The notes under the pieces: model-generated | What the model saw: only the letters and a program-made list of their open reading frames with translations | Databases searched by the model: none | What the model was told of the DNA's origin: nothing | Program-made: the position numbers and the translations under genes | In this document: positions 34,948 through 44,761 of the stretch, piece by piece | Position numbering within the stretch: position 1 is the stretch's first letter | Layout of the letters: each line of letters starts with the position of its first letter | Source of the DNA: Peribacillus asahii | GTDB lineage: Bacteria; Bacillota; Bacilli; Bacillales; DSM-1321 | NCBI RefSeq assembly: GCF_004006295.1 | Contig: NZ_CP026095.1 | Coordinates: 2,590,001 to 2,654,000 of the forward strand | Direction: 5' to 3' | DNA length: 64,000 nt

Positions 34948-34986
34948 AAAGAAACAAGCACTCCTATAAGTGCTCGTTTCTTTATT
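34948..34986 (+). terminator. Terminator after the SDR remnant
   Basis: Arms AAAGAAACaAGCACT and AGTGCTcGTTTCTTT, then TATTTTGG on the plus strand. Confidence 0.65.
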
Positions 34987-35455
34987 TTGGGATGCTAAAG
35001 AATATTATGGTAAGCCATTAGAAGTTGATACAATATTAGTAATTAGAATTCAAAAAGGTGATTTTGTTATTTATTCTAAAACAACTATTTATTATAAGAA
35101 TTCGTGAACTAATGATGGACAACACAATCTACTTGGTGACGAAGGATTTAAAAATGATACTAGGTATGTAATTGATCATCTTAATAACATAAATTAGGGA
35201 TAATATCCGAATAAAGTAGCTATAAAAATTGTTTGTACATCCCATAGTTTTAATTATTTTATGAATAAACTTTCGCTGTTATAAGTGTTACGGAGAACCT
35301 TATCATAAGTAAGTGAGGTTTCAAATCTAGGTGAAGCAGCATAAACATCATAAAAAATTCGAAAAGGGAATTGGATGTATCCAATTCCCCTCGCTTTTTG
35401 ATTACAGCATCTTTGTGTTAAAAATCCTTCTTTACCAGAAAAGTTTCCTACAATA
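34987..35455. other. Gap with a coding scrap and a 30-bp repeat
   Basis: A plus-strand open stretch (34990-35108, DAKEYYGKPLEVDTILVIRI ... YYKNS stop) has no start and no family. At 35290-35319 there is a 30-bp segment (acggagaacc...gtgaggt) with 27 of 30 bases identical to 38109-38138. No complete gene seen. Confidence 0.35.
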
Positions 35456-36211
35456 TTAGTGAAGCATTATTGAGCCGCCGTCAACCATGATTGTTTGACC
35501 AGTAATATATTGAGAATCCTCAGAAGCTAAGAATACGGCAACACGGCCGATATCATTTTCTACATCACCAAAACGGCCCATTGGAATTTTGCTTTTAACG
35601 CTTTCGTAATATTCAGGCTGTGCTTTAGCCCATGCTTGTACACCTGGAGAGTTAGCGAGTGGACTGATTATGTTTACATTAATACCGAATCTGCCCCATT
35701 CGTTTGCTGCTACACGTGATAACCCACGAATCGCTTCTTTAGCAGCAGCATAAGCTGCTTGTGTTTCATGTCCCTCAAGACCCGCACCCGATGCGAAGTT
35801 AATGATATTTCCTTTGGATTCCTTCAAGTATGGTAGTGCAGCTTGCATTAAATAAAATGTCGGATAAAATCCAGTACCAAATGATAGATCTAAATCTGCT
35901 TGTGTTGTTTCTTCTATTGTTATTTGTTTCGCAGCATGGGCATTATTTACTAAAACATCTAATCTACCGTATTTATCAACAACTGTTTTAATAATTTGAC
36001 CAAGATTTTCTCGATCCATTAAATCAGCTTGAAGGAACATTGATTGTGGAGAAAAGGCTTGCAATTCTTTTTCCATTTCTTTACCGGTTCCTTCATTTAC
36101 GTCTACGATAGTTACGATTGCGCCTTCTTTTATCATCGCTTTTGCCATCCCACTGCCGATACCACCAGCACCACCAGTAATAATAACTACTTTATCTTGT
36201 AATTTACCCAC
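35456..36211 (-). CDS. Short-chain dehydrogenase/reductase
   Basis: About 251 residues from GTG 36211; the ATG at 36220 abuts the SD (aggagg), so the GTG is preferred. Classical SDR: cofactor motif TGGAGGIGSGMA, NNAHAA (normally NNAG), and the catalytic set FASGAGLEGHETQAAYAAAK (Ser, Tyr, Lys). An aspartate after beta2 (IVDVN) suggests NAD(H). Substrate unknown. It lies in a cluster of SDR genes and fragments next to a divergent TetR regulator. Confidence 0.85.
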   Translation of the reverse strand: MGKLQDKVVIITGGAGGIGSGMAKAMIKEGAIVTIVDVNEGTGKEMEKELQAFSPQSMFLQADLMDRENLGQIIKTVVDKYGRLDVLVNNAHAAKQITIEETTQADLDLSFGTGFYPTFYLMQAALPYLKESKGNIINFASGAGLEGHETQAAYAAAKEAIRGLSRVAANEWGRFGINVNIISPLANSPGVQAWAKAQPEYYESVKSKIPMGRFGDVENDIGRVAVFLASEDSQYITGQTIMVDGGSIMLH

Positions 36212-36260
36212 TCTAAACATCCTCCTAAGTTAAATATTCTTCATGTTCAATAATAAATAA

Positions 36261-36346
36261 TTAATGTAAAATAGAGCCGCCGTCGATGATTAATTCAATT
36301 CCAGTAATAAATTTGGATTCGTCAGAAGCTAAATATAGAACTCCCT
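36261..36346 (-). pseudogene. C-terminal scrap of another SDR
   Basis: GVLYLASDESKFITGIELII, then DGGSILH and a stop, is an SDR end similar to its two neighbours. It overlaps a hairpin (arms AGAACTCCCT and AGGGAGTTCT, 36337-36372) that could terminate the SDR gene at 36389. Confidence 0.7.
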
Positions 36347-36388
36347 TCCAGTTTGAAACGGCAGGGAGTTCTTTAAGTTATGCTTGCA

Positions 36389-37123
36389 TTACATGGCTGT
36401 TAAGCCGCCATCAACGATGAATTCAGCTCCTGTTGAATAGCTTGACTCATCAGAGGCTAAGTAAACCACTAAGCTTGAAACTTCTTCTGATTGTGCAACA
36501 CGTTTTAAAGGAATATGTTTAGAGAATTCTTCTACTGCTGCTTTTGTATCTTCTTGAATAACCATTGGGGTTGCAATAACTCCTGGGTGCACAGAGTTTA
36601 CACGAATTCCGTAATGAGCACCTTCGATTGCAGCTGCTTTTGTCATACCACGTACGGCAAATTTTGTATCTGTATAACCGATTGTACCGGCAACAATTCC
36701 ATTTATGGATGAAATATTGACGATAGAACCGCCGCCGGCTTTTTGCATAAACGGGATAACGGCCTTCATTCCTAAAAATACGGAAACTTGGTTAATGTCG
36801 ACGATGCGGCGGTATTCTTCTTCCGTTACCTCTAATATCGATTTTGCCATAGTAATCCCAGCGTTGTTAACTAAAACATTTACCGGACCAAAGGCTTTTT
36901 CTGTTTCGGCTACAACCGTTGCCCAATCATCAGCACTTGTGACATTGTGTTTAACGAACAAAGCGTTTTCGCCAAGTTCTGCTGCTAGGGCACTTCCTTT
37001 TTCATCATTTAAGTCTGTTAAAACGACTTTCGCACCCTTTTCGATAAATTTCCGTGCATGTGATGCACCCATCCCTTGAGCAGCACCAGTGATAATCGCA
37101 ATTTTTCCGTCTAAACGAGCCAT
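36389..37123 (-). CDS. Short-chain dehydrogenase, 3-alpha/20-beta-hydroxysteroid dehydrogenase-like
   Basis: 244 residues with TGAAQGMGASHA (cofactor motif), LVNNAGITMA, and catalytic SSINGIVAGTIGYTDTKFA (Ser, Tyr, Lys). VLTDLNDEK after beta2 suggests NAD(H). The SD aggagg precedes the ATG. It resembles 3-alpha/20-beta-HSD or cyclohexanol-type SDRs, but many substrates are possible. It is divergent from the TetR gene 153 bp away, which is its probable regulator. Confidence 0.85.
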   Translation of the reverse strand: MARLDGKIAIITGAAQGMGASHARKFIEKGAKVVLTDLNDEKGSALAAELGENALFVKHNVTSADDWATVVAETEKAFGPVNVLVNNAGITMAKSILEVTEEEYRRIVDINQVSVFLGMKAVIPFMQKAGGGSIVNISSINGIVAGTIGYTDTKFAVRGMTKAAAIEGAHYGIRVNSVHPGVIATPMVIQEDTKAAVEEFSKHIPLKRVAQSEEVSSLVVYLASDESSYSTGAEFIVDGGLTAM

Positions 37124-37276
37124 GTTTTATTCCTCCTATAAATACTATTGTAATAAAATAAAAATAGACGACATTTGTAAATTAACAGATAATGAGAGAT
37201 TTGTCTAATAAAAAGATTGATGTCATAATTAATAGAACTATTTTTTTAATAAATAATTGGGGGATAACCATAACCT

Positions 37277-37861
37277 ATGACAAAAAAAGAAGACCGCCGC
37301 TCCGCGAGGACGCAAAAAAAATTAAAGCATGCATTATTGGAATTATTGAAAGAAAAGGAATTAAACGATCTCTCCATTACAGAGGTAGCGCAATATGCTC
37401 AATGTAACCGCGTCACCTTTTATTCGCATTATAGGGATTTACACGCTTTATTAGCTGCGATATTCGATGATTATTTAAAGGAATTAATTACTTACTTTCG
37501 TAAAGGCTATCATAATTTAGAGCGCTTTTCGTCAGATGATGAGCACCTACATCTCCCTCTTTTTGAATTTATATATCAAAATCAATTTGTTTTTTCACTC
37601 ATTTTAAAAGGAGAAGTGGTCCCAGGATCGCAAAATCAATTTTGTGAAAGTATAGTACAAATATCTAGCACCGAACTAAGACTAAGTGAGACAACAGAAA
37701 TTGAAATTCCTGCATTAAACTATTTTTTAACATATGGAAGCCTCGGCTTTTTTATGTATTGGATTCAGCAGGATTTCAAAGATTCTCCTAAAGTGATGGC
37801 GAAAAAATTAGCGTATCTACAAAACAAGATGTTTAAAGAGGCGATTGTTCTTGAAGAATGA
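37277..37861 (+). CDS. TetR-family transcriptional regulator
   Basis: 194 residues: N-terminal HTH (RTQKKLKHALLELLKEKELN, then ITEVAQYAQCNRVTFYSHYR) and a helical ligand domain. It probably represses the divergent SDR gene and is relieved by its substrate. SD gggggat is somewhat far from the ATG. Confidence 0.85.
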   Translation: MTKKEDRRSARTQKKLKHALLELLKEKELNDLSITEVAQYAQCNRVTFYSHYRDLHALLAAIFDDYLKELITYFRKGYHNLERFSSDDEHLHLPLFEFIYQNQFVFSLILKGEVVPGSQNQFCESIVQISSTELRLSETTEIEIPALNYFLTYGSLGFFMYWIQQDFKDSPKVMAKKLAYLQNKMFKEAIVLEE

Positions 37862-37952
37862 AATAAGTGCTTGTGCGTCGCGATCTTTAATGTAGACAAT
37901 ATAAATTCGGAATTAGCCAGTGGGATTAGAACTTACAGATCTAATTCCAAAT

Positions 37953-38003
37953 AAAACCCGATTTTCGGAGACTCTAAATAAGAGGCCCAAAATTGGGTTT
38001 TGA
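37953..38003 (+). terminator. Weak terminator after the TetR gene
   Basis: Arms AAAACCCgATTTT and AAAATtGGGTTTT with a long loop, about 90 bp after the stop. Confidence 0.4.
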
Positions 38004-38161
38004 TATTTCAATATGATTTTTCAGCTTTTATTGAATACTTCGAGACTAAGGTTAACTTTGGAAAGAAGATAGAGATTTTATGATAAAAAAACCTCATTTA
38101 GATGAGTCACGGTGAACCATATCATAAGTAAATGAGGTATTTATTAAAAGGAGAAATATCA

Positions 38162-38380
38162 GGTTTTGGTGCAAATACTTAAAGAAAATATAAAAAAGCG
38201 AAAGATTTCTAGTGACCCCTGGTCTTAAGTAACTAGTCCAAACAGTTGATGGATGAATTCTTTTTGATTTTGGACAGACTTCTCCCTTTGGAGAGTCTGT
38301 CCTTTTTTAGAGTAATAGTATCAGTATGTCCAAGTTTGGAAGATTACTTGCATCTGTTTTGAAATTTTTGCACCAGAACC
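38162..38380. mobile_element. 219-bp IS6-derived element with both ends (MITE-like)
   Basis: It starts ggttttggtgc and ends gcaccagaacc, the IS6 terminal repeats, but almost all of the transposase gene is gone. Its first 150 bases are nearly identical to the remnant at 8042. The intact transposase at 28342 could in principle mobilise it. Confidence 0.75.
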
Positions 38381-38800
38381 CTTTTTTACATATTTAAGAG
38401 TATTTGTTGCCTCTTTCGGAATAACAAAGCTAGTTTTAATTTTTCTTACGACTTTTTTTCCTGATTGCCAAACTTTTTTTCCTTTTTTCACGACCCATTT
38501 GCCAGCAGTTTCGAATTTTTTATAATCCCTAAAAGGGTATCATGTATTTTCTCTTTCTTATTTTTTATTCTAAAACTCCAGTTCGCTCAACAATAGTTAT
38601 AATCCTCTACAACCAGCTTACCAACTACCTCATATCATTATTGGAAACGTACAATTTATCGGTAGTTTTCAATATGTATTATTTCCGATGAACATATGTA
38701 GGAATAACAAATGAACCTGCTATTGAACAAAATTGCTCGACAGCAGGTTCTTTTCAAGTATATAGTCCCTATTGAAAAATATCCCTGTTCTTGTTTTAGT
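38381..38800 (-). other. Gap with a basic-protein fragment cut by the IS6 element
   Basis: On the minus strand 38381-38540 is open and reads YPFRDYKKFETAGKWVVKKG, then lysine-rich KKVWQSGKKVVRKIKTSFVI, then runs in frame into the IS end. It is the C-terminal part of a lost protein of unknown kind. 38713-38754 holds a hairpin (GAACCTGC / GCAGGTTC) that may terminate the cortex hydrolase gene. Confidence 0.4.
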
Positions 38801-40060
38801 TTAAATCACTCTTCTTTGAGTCAGAAATTCTTTTACTAAGTAGGCCGATTGAGGGAAGTGCAATCCTACTTGCCAAGCTCCAAGCCCCCTTAAACGATAA
38901 TCTACAACCAATTGCAGCTTTTGGGCACGAGCCCTCGAGTCTTCGAACCAAACGATATGTCTTGTACCCGCCTCGTCTCGATAGCTAAAGAAAGGCTGCT
39001 GATCTGCAACGGAATATTGAATGGGAACTTGATATTTCATAGCTGTCTCAATAGCAGAGGCAACGGAAACAGCACGTGCACTTAAAGCAGTTCCATTTGA
39101 CATCGTCCAGTCATATCCATAACGTGGGACCCCAAGGATGATTTTATTCCCTCTCATAAATCTTTGAGCAAACTCGATGGTTTTCCTTACTTCTTGTATA
39201 GGAGCGACAGGACCCGGCGGACTGCTCACTTCATGCCAGTCATAGGCCATAATAAAAACAAAGTCAACAGCAGATCCAATGCCTCCGTAATCATATCCTT
39301 TCAACCAAGGTATTTCATCACTTGTTTTCGCTGGTACGGCTACAGAAGTATAATATCCTTCAGGCTTTAATCGATCTCGTAACGCACGCAAGAAACCGCT
39401 GTACATATCTCTTTCTCCTTCACGGATTCTTTCAAAGTCAATATTTACTCCGGCATAATTTTTTGTCTTCACCAAATTGTAAATATTATTAATAACTTGT
39501 TGTCTTACCTCCGGATTATTTAATACTTTCCTGGTTAATTCAGGGCTGAATCCAGTCTCTGTTAAATTTGTAATTACTGCAAGAGGGGCGACTTTATTTT
39601 CCCTTAATAATCTGATAAGTTGTTGATCATCAAGTGTACTTAAGCTTCCATCTTCAAGAATATGATGTTCAAATACACCAAAATACGTATTAATTGAAGC
39701 AAATGTCTCGACATTGGCTATATTCTTTTCTGGGGTAGAAGGCGTGATATAACTGAGTCCTTCTGCTTCATACTTAAGTCTTGGCGGCAAATAGATATTC
39801 ATCCCAACCATCAATTCATCAAAGTGAAGCCTATTATATAAGCGGATTGTTTCAATTGGGACCAAAGCCATTTGAGAGATCGTGTATAGCGAATCTCCAG
39901 GCTGGACAATATACACATCTGTCGGAATGAGTAGGTCCTGCCCTGGTACCAAGCGATCTGTTTTTAAACCGTTCAGGATTCTTATACTATCCATATTAAT
40001 TCGATATTTCGTCGAAATGGAATATAAAGTGTCCCCCGTTTTAACAATGTAAATAAACAT
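38801..40060 (-). CDS. Spore cortex N-acetylglucosaminidase, SleL/YaaH type
   Basis: 419 residues: two N-terminal LysM repeats (YIVKTGDTLYSISTKYRIN at 4-22; YIVQPGDSLYTISQMALVP at about 49-67) and a GH18 domain from about residue 100. The GH18 active site reads YAGVNIDFERI, with the catalytic glutamate in DxE and further features FIMAYDWHE and GVPRYGYDW. Known relatives bind spore peptidoglycan through LysM and cleave cortex during germination. No signal peptide, as expected for a protein deposited from the mother cell. SD gaaagaggt precedes the ATG. Confidence 0.9.
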   Translation of the reverse strand: MFIYIVKTGDTLYSISTKYRINMDSIRILNGLKTDRLVPGQDLLIPTDVYIVQPGDSLYTISQMALVPIETIRLYNRLHFDELMVGMNIYLPPRLKYEAEGLSYITPSTPEKNIANVETFASINTYFGVFEHHILEDGSLSTLDDQQLIRLLRENKVAPLAVITNLTETGFSPELTRKVLNNPEVRQQVINNIYNLVKTKNYAGVNIDFERIREGERDMYSGFLRALRDRLKPEGYYTSVAVPAKTSDEIPWLKGYDYGGIGSAVDFVFIMAYDWHEVSSPPGPVAPIQEVRKTIEFAQRFMRGNKIILGVPRYGYDWTMSNGTALSARAVSVASAIETAMKYQVPIQYSVADQQPFFSYRDEAGTRHIVWFEDSRARAQKLQLVVDYRLRGLGAWQVGLHFPQSAYLVKEFLTQRRVI

Positions 40061-40251
40061 ATGGCACCTCTTTCATATATAAATCTCAGTTTATGAACCT
40101 GTATAATCCCCACCTTACCGCCTTTAAGGAAACTCAAAAAAATAAAGAGATTAGCCCCACTGCAGAAAACTCCTCTTTATAACAAAAATTATATGTAGAT
40201 GTATTTTTTTAATGATTATAAGCGGCTTTCAAAAGCAATTCTTAGAAAAGA

Positions 40252-40280
40252 GGTTCTGGTGCAAAAATTTCAAAACAGAT
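40252..40280. mobile_element. Solo IS6 terminal repeat
   Basis: 29 bases starting GGTTCTGGTGCAAAAATTTC, identical to the reversed right end of the element at 38380. It lies 57 bp before the FMN reductase start and may have replaced part of its upstream region. Confidence 0.75.
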
Positions 40281-40336
40281 AAATGAGGTTTTTCTCAAAA
40301 CTATTTGGAGGTTCATCAGAAAAGGAGATAGAAAAA

Positions 40337-40879
40337 ATGCCAAACGGAAAATTAAAAATTGGGATCATTTTAGGAAGCACATGGCAAGGACGTGTGAGCC
40401 CACAAGTTGGAAAATGGGTAAAGGGGATTGCTGATAAGCGAGGAGATGCAGATTATGAAATCGTCGATATCGCGGATTACAACCTACCATTTTTGGGGAT
40501 AACTGATGGTTCAGAAGCAGGACCTTGGAACGAAAAACTTGCTAGTCTAGATGGTTTTGTTTTTATTGTTCAGGAATACAACCATAGCATTACAGGTGCT
40601 TTAAAAAATGCACTAGATTTTGCTCGAGAAAATTGGTACAACAAGGCAGCAGGAATCGTAAGTTATGGTTCAACAGGTGGAGCACGAGCTGCTGAACATT
40701 TGCGTGGAATCTGCGCAGAATTGAAAATAGCAGATGTACGGACACATCCAACCCTCTCCTTATTTACAGATTTTAGAAAAATGAGTGAATTCAAACCAGC
40801 TGAACACCACCTTAACAACGTTAATGCAATGCTTGAAGAAGTAGTTGCCTGGAGTGGTGCATTAAAAACTTTGCGATAA
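40337..40879 (+). CDS. NADPH-dependent FMN reductase family protein
   Basis: 180 residues from ATG 40337 (SD aaaggag, 9 bp); an in-frame ATG at 40283 has no SD. Flavodoxin-like fold: FMN phosphate loop GIILGSTWQGRVSPQVGKW, VQEYNHSITGALKNALDF (active segment) and YGSTGGARAAEHLR. It reduces flavins, quinones or similar electrophiles with NADPH. Monocistronic. The upstream region contains a solo IS6 end, so its regulation may have changed. Confidence 0.85.
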   Translation: MPNGKLKIGIILGSTWQGRVSPQVGKWVKGIADKRGDADYEIVDIADYNLPFLGITDGSEAGPWNEKLASLDGFVFIVQEYNHSITGALKNALDFARENWYNKAAGIVSYGSTGGARAAEHLRGICAELKIADVRTHPTLSLFTDFRKMSEFKPAEHHLNNVNAMLEEVVAWSGALKTLR

Positions 40880-40926
40880 AACCTGAAACGATTTTAAAAA
40901 GGAATCAAAAATGAAGATTTTGAACT

Positions 40927-41651
40927 AAGTCGGTCATAAAACAGCTGATTCTTCTTTCTTGTGTTTTAAAACACATATCGCGATGAGCGATGAACGCATT
41001 ATTACGGCTGCAATGGTCACAACTGGTAAAAAAAGTTACGGGAAATACCTACAAGAATTAGTCGAGAAAAGTAAAGAAACGGGTATGGAAATAGAAACAG
41101 TCATTGGTGATACGGCGTACTCAGAAAAAGAAAATACTCAATATGCAAGCCAAAATGAACTCCAATTAATTGCGAAATTAAATCCTAATACCACACATGG
41201 TATTAGAAAAAAGGAGAATGAATTTGAGTTCAATAAAGATGCGGGCATGTATGTTTTTAAAGCAGGGCATTTAGCTATACGTAATGCACGTACAGGCTAG
41301 AAAGGTATTAATAAAAATCAAAAAGACACTTATATGTTTGATATTGAAAAATGTGAAGTATGTACATTCCGTAACGGATGTTATAAGGAAGGTGCAAAAA
41401 GCAAGACGTACTCTGTCACAATCAAATCAACCGAGCATCGCGAACAAGAAGCGTTTCAAGATAGTGAAGAATTTAAAACGTTAGCGAAAAAAAGATATAA
41501 AATTGAGGCGAAGAACAGTAAGCTCAAACACAGACACGGGTATGATGAGGCATCATTAGCGGGTCTATTTGGTATGGCAATCCAAGGCACAACAGCCATT
41601 TTCGCAGTTAACCTCAAGCGAATTCTCACGTTAATTAAAGACGAAAAGTAA
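40927..41651 (+). pseudogene. IS1182-family transposase, C-terminal half with nonsense codon
   Basis: The frame reads HKTADSS ... HIAMSDERIITAAMVTTGKK ... TVIGDTAYSEKEN ... and stops at TAG (41298-41300) after NARTG. The same frame then continues YMFDIEKCEVCTFRNGCYKE ... HRHGYDEASLAGLFGMAIQG to 41651. The middle aspartate (IGDTAY) is kept, but the N-terminal half with the first catalytic aspartate is absent. It is a dead IS1182-type copy. An imperfect hairpin follows the stop. Confidence 0.8.
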
Positions 41652-41785
41652 CTAAACATAAAAGAAATAGATTCCTTTCTTGTTCGAAAATCAAACAGGA
41701 AGGGATTTATTTGGTTTGAAAAACAATTACTAATTTCAAAAACGTAAGTTTTTCAGTAGTCTCCTGAAAAAACGGGGGATTTTTA

Positions 41786-42436
41786 TTACCATAGAAGATT
41801 TACTAAGCTACTGTTGGCTAAATTAGTATCAATTGGACACTGAGTTATCTTTCGACTGTATTGCCAAGCCCATATGTTTCCACCACAATTTGGGGCCTTC
41901 GGTTTATAATTTGGGGGATTCCGAGGACCACTAGGTACAGACTCTGGTTCAGCACTCCATAATATATTTTGTATTTTTACCTTTTCATCTTCTTTTGCTG
42001 CATTACAAAATGCTTTATTAAAACCACCTACCATTGGATCATTGTAAATACCACTTTTATATCCACTTGTAAACATTGCTTCCGTCCAACCTTGAATCCA
42101 TTCATCATCTACTTGAAAAAAACGTTCAACATTTGCAAATAATGGGACACCTTTTGGTATTCCGAGTTTTCGAGCATAAAATACTGCATTATTTGCAGCT
42201 ACCCTTCCCTGTCTGTATCCTTTTGCCTCTTGAAAATAATTATAAATAGGTAATAATTTTACACCTTTACTTCGAATAAATGAAATTTCCTGTTTTGTTA
42301 ACCCTTCCGATGCACCAGGAACTCTTACTAGGTATCTTCCCCAAAATTTCGGATATCCAAAATTACGCATAACACATTGAAATAAGTCTTCCGTTACATT
42401 CTGGGCGGAGTCAACTCCCCATTCATAAATTTCCAA
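41786..42436 (-). CDS. DUF1906 (Rv2525c-like) glycoside hydrolase-like protein
   Basis: About 216 residues, using TTG 42436, which is correctly spaced from the SD (ggggagg); GTG 42445 overlaps it. It follows the DUF1906 pattern: WGVDSAQNVTEDLFQCV at the start, RYLVRVPGASEGLTKQEISF, PIYNYFQE, and the end NIWAWQYSRKITQCPIDTNL. The fold is a TIM barrel related to GH25-type lysozymes; members are thought to act on cell wall or spore structures. No signal peptide. Monocistronic; a hairpin at 41749-41774 may terminate it. Confidence 0.85.
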   Translation of the reverse strand: MEIYEWGVDSAQNVTEDLFQCVMRNFGYPKFWGRYLVRVPGASEGLTKQEISFIRSKGVKLLPIYNYFQEAKGYRQGRVAANNAVFYARKLGIPKGVPLFANVERFFQVDDEWIQGWTEAMFTSGYKSGIYNDPMVGGFNKAFCNAAKEDEKVKIQNILWSAEPESVPSGPRNPPNYKPKAPNCGGNIWAWQYSRKITQCPIDTNLANSSLVNLLW

Positions 42437-42704
42437 TTTCAACACCTCCCCTATACGTTATACTGAGCACAATTCGAAGGAATTTTCTTAAGTGGAAGAG
42501 ACTATTCAACTATCGTAAACAGTTTAGTGGAAAAATCGTCCGTTGTATAATGTCGCTTGATAAGAAACAGATAGTAACATGCTTAGATCAATAAATACTC
42601 ATTTCTGTAAATGAGTGGATAATCTTAGTGAGTGCCGTCATATTCGGCGCCTACATTAAAACCAATTTACAATCGCTTTCTTATCATCACTTTTTTAATA
42701 TTTT

Positions 42705-44026
42705 TTATTTTGGAATGCTTTGTTCGAAGCGAAATAAATTCTCGGGATCATACATTTGTTTGACCTTCTTCAGTCTAGCTAAGTTTTCTCCGAAGTATGC
42801 AGTAGGCCAATCAGGAATCATGGAGTCGCAGTAGTCGCGAAATGCGCCGTGAGTATAGGGGAGCATGGATTTACGGAACTGTTCAATCCATTGGATATTT
42901 TTATCTGCTTCTGCATCCTGCACCCAATACGATTGGTATTGGATCACGAACAAGGCTTTGCGGTGTACGAATGCCGTTGCATTGGTGGGTACTTTGCTAA
43001 TCGAACCACCATAGGCGTCAAAGGCGATTACATTAGTTGGGCCGGGGACGTTTTGTAAGTTACGGATTAATACACGAAGTGCCGCATCTGACAGAGGCTC
43101 GTAGGCATAGGCGGAAGAATGTTTAAATTTGTCTTGCTTTACCGGCCGTCCTGCAAACAGGCGGGCTGCTTCAATCCAAGTAGTGGAGTGGAACTCAGCG
43201 GTCTTGGGCCGAACCGCCTTTTGCAGAGGACGCATAATCTGTCTGAGCTCTTGTTCCGAGCCGACAAATACACCGCTGGAACGAAGGTCGCCTTGGTTTT
43301 GTGCAGGAAATAATAGCAGGGATGTCAGACGAGTATCGGCATGGGGAGCCCACGTCTGCCAATAACGCATAACTTTTTCGAGATCGGCAAAGTCCCATGT
43401 TATTCTGTAGCGAGTGACATTCTCGATCGGATGCACACGAAAAGTAAAGGAGGTAATCACACCAAAGCTGCCGTCCCCCCGCCACGGCAAGCCCAGAACA
43501 GGTTGCTGTGCTGACTGTCATTGGCCCGGATAATCTTTCCTTGCGCTGTAACCATTTCCACCTCGAGTACGTTATCGCATGTCATTCCTAATAGCCTGGA
43601 CAACAACCCGTACCCTCCTCCAAGCGTTATTCCGGATACACCGATCGTCGGACAAGTCCCGGCTGGGATGGTCACTCTTTGATTCCAAAGCGCTTCGTAC
43701 AAAGGTAGCAAACGGAACCCCGCGCCGACTTGCGCTGTGCCTTCCTCTTTATCGATTTGCAGCTTTAGCAACCCGCTGACATCAATGACGAGACCGCCGT
43801 CGACGAGGGAAAATGCTTCATAGCTATGTCCGCCGCTGCGTATGCGAAAAGGAAGCTGCTGCTTACGTGCCCATAGAATTGCGTTGACAACATCCTGTGT
43901 GACCTCACAGTAAACGATTATTTTGGGGAATTTGTTAAATCGGCCATTATAATTTTGTCTTGCTTCGTCATAGCCGGGTGAGCCTTGCGGAATCACACGC
44001 CCGGTTAATCCTTCTATTCTTACCAT
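42705..44026 (-). pseudogene. Berberine bridge enzyme-like FAD oxidase, frameshifted in a G run
   Basis: From ATG 44026 (SD aaggagg) 440 residues are encoded if one G is added to the G6 run near 43478, after CRGG (restored: RGGGDGSFGVIT). The FAD-binding domain has IRSGGHSYEAFS (histidine for covalent FAD) and GMTCDNVLEVEMV (cysteine for the second bond). The BBE end is YFGENLARLKKVKQMYDPEN. Relatives oxidise sugars, alcohols or alkaloids. Base composition is clearly richer in GC than the neighbours, hinting at transfer. The homopolymer site could also be a sequencing error. Confidence 0.8.
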
Positions 44027-44094
44027 GGGATGATACCTCCTTAAAAATGTAAGACGCAGAGAGCTATATACATTCATATGTAAAACAAAAAGAA

Positions 44095-44162
44095 ACAGAA
44101 CTGATGGACGAATTCTTTCTGATTTTGGACAAATTGATTCCATACATCGACCTGTTCTTTTT
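44095..44162. mobile_element. Small IS6 remnant
   Basis: The stretch gatggacgaattctttctga, followed by ttttggaca, matches the left part of the IS6 remnants at 8042 and 38162. It truncates the SDR gene at 44163 and lies just upstream of the FAD oxidase. Confidence 0.6.
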
Positions 44163-44589
44163 TGATTATATTAATAACTCTCCCATAGCCATGCTTTATC
44201 ATAAGTGGAATAAAGGAACGAATGACATTGTAAGCACCGAAGAAATTCGTTGCTATCGTTCTCTCTAGTATGGAAGGGTTCATATCCACTAGCCTTTTAT
44301 TTTCATCCAAATACACACCAGCATTATTAATCAAGACATCTAATTTCCCAAACTTCTCATTTATTTTAATCGCTGCTTGATGGATGCTTTCTTGATCATC
44401 TACATCCATCAAATCAAAAGAAACGTCCAGATTTAACTCCTTAAGCTTTTGCGCTGCTTCATGACCCATCTCAGGATCCCGACTTAACAAAATGACTCTA
44501 AAATCTTTCAATGCCAATTGTTTGACAAGCTCATAACCCATTCCTCGATTCCCGCCTGTAACAAGGGCAACTTATTTATCCTTTGACAT
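44163..44589 (-). pseudogene. Short-chain dehydrogenase, nonsense codon and 3' end lost
   Basis: ATG 44589 (SD ggagg) gives MSKDK, TAA, then in frame VALVTGGNRGMGYELVKQLA (the SDR cofactor motif) and NNAGVYLDENKRLV. The sequence ends at GYGRVINII, where the IS6 remnant begins, so the catalytic Tyr-Lys part is missing. Confidence 0.8.
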
Positions 44590-44761
44590 TTATATCCTCC
44601 ATTTCTTGTCTATTAATAATCTTAGCTATAGACTAGTGTAACTTTTAGATTTTTTGGCTTTTTAATCAAGGTAACAAATAGAAATTCTATCTAAAAAAGT
44701 TAGACAGAAATGAAAAATCAATAACGTTTAGAAAACTGTTATAGTTTGTTGAATGAATACC

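Noticed and set aside
43457..44143. Longer start of the FAD oxidase up to 44143
   Set aside because: The extra N-terminus is translated IS6 debris; the SD points to ATG 44026.
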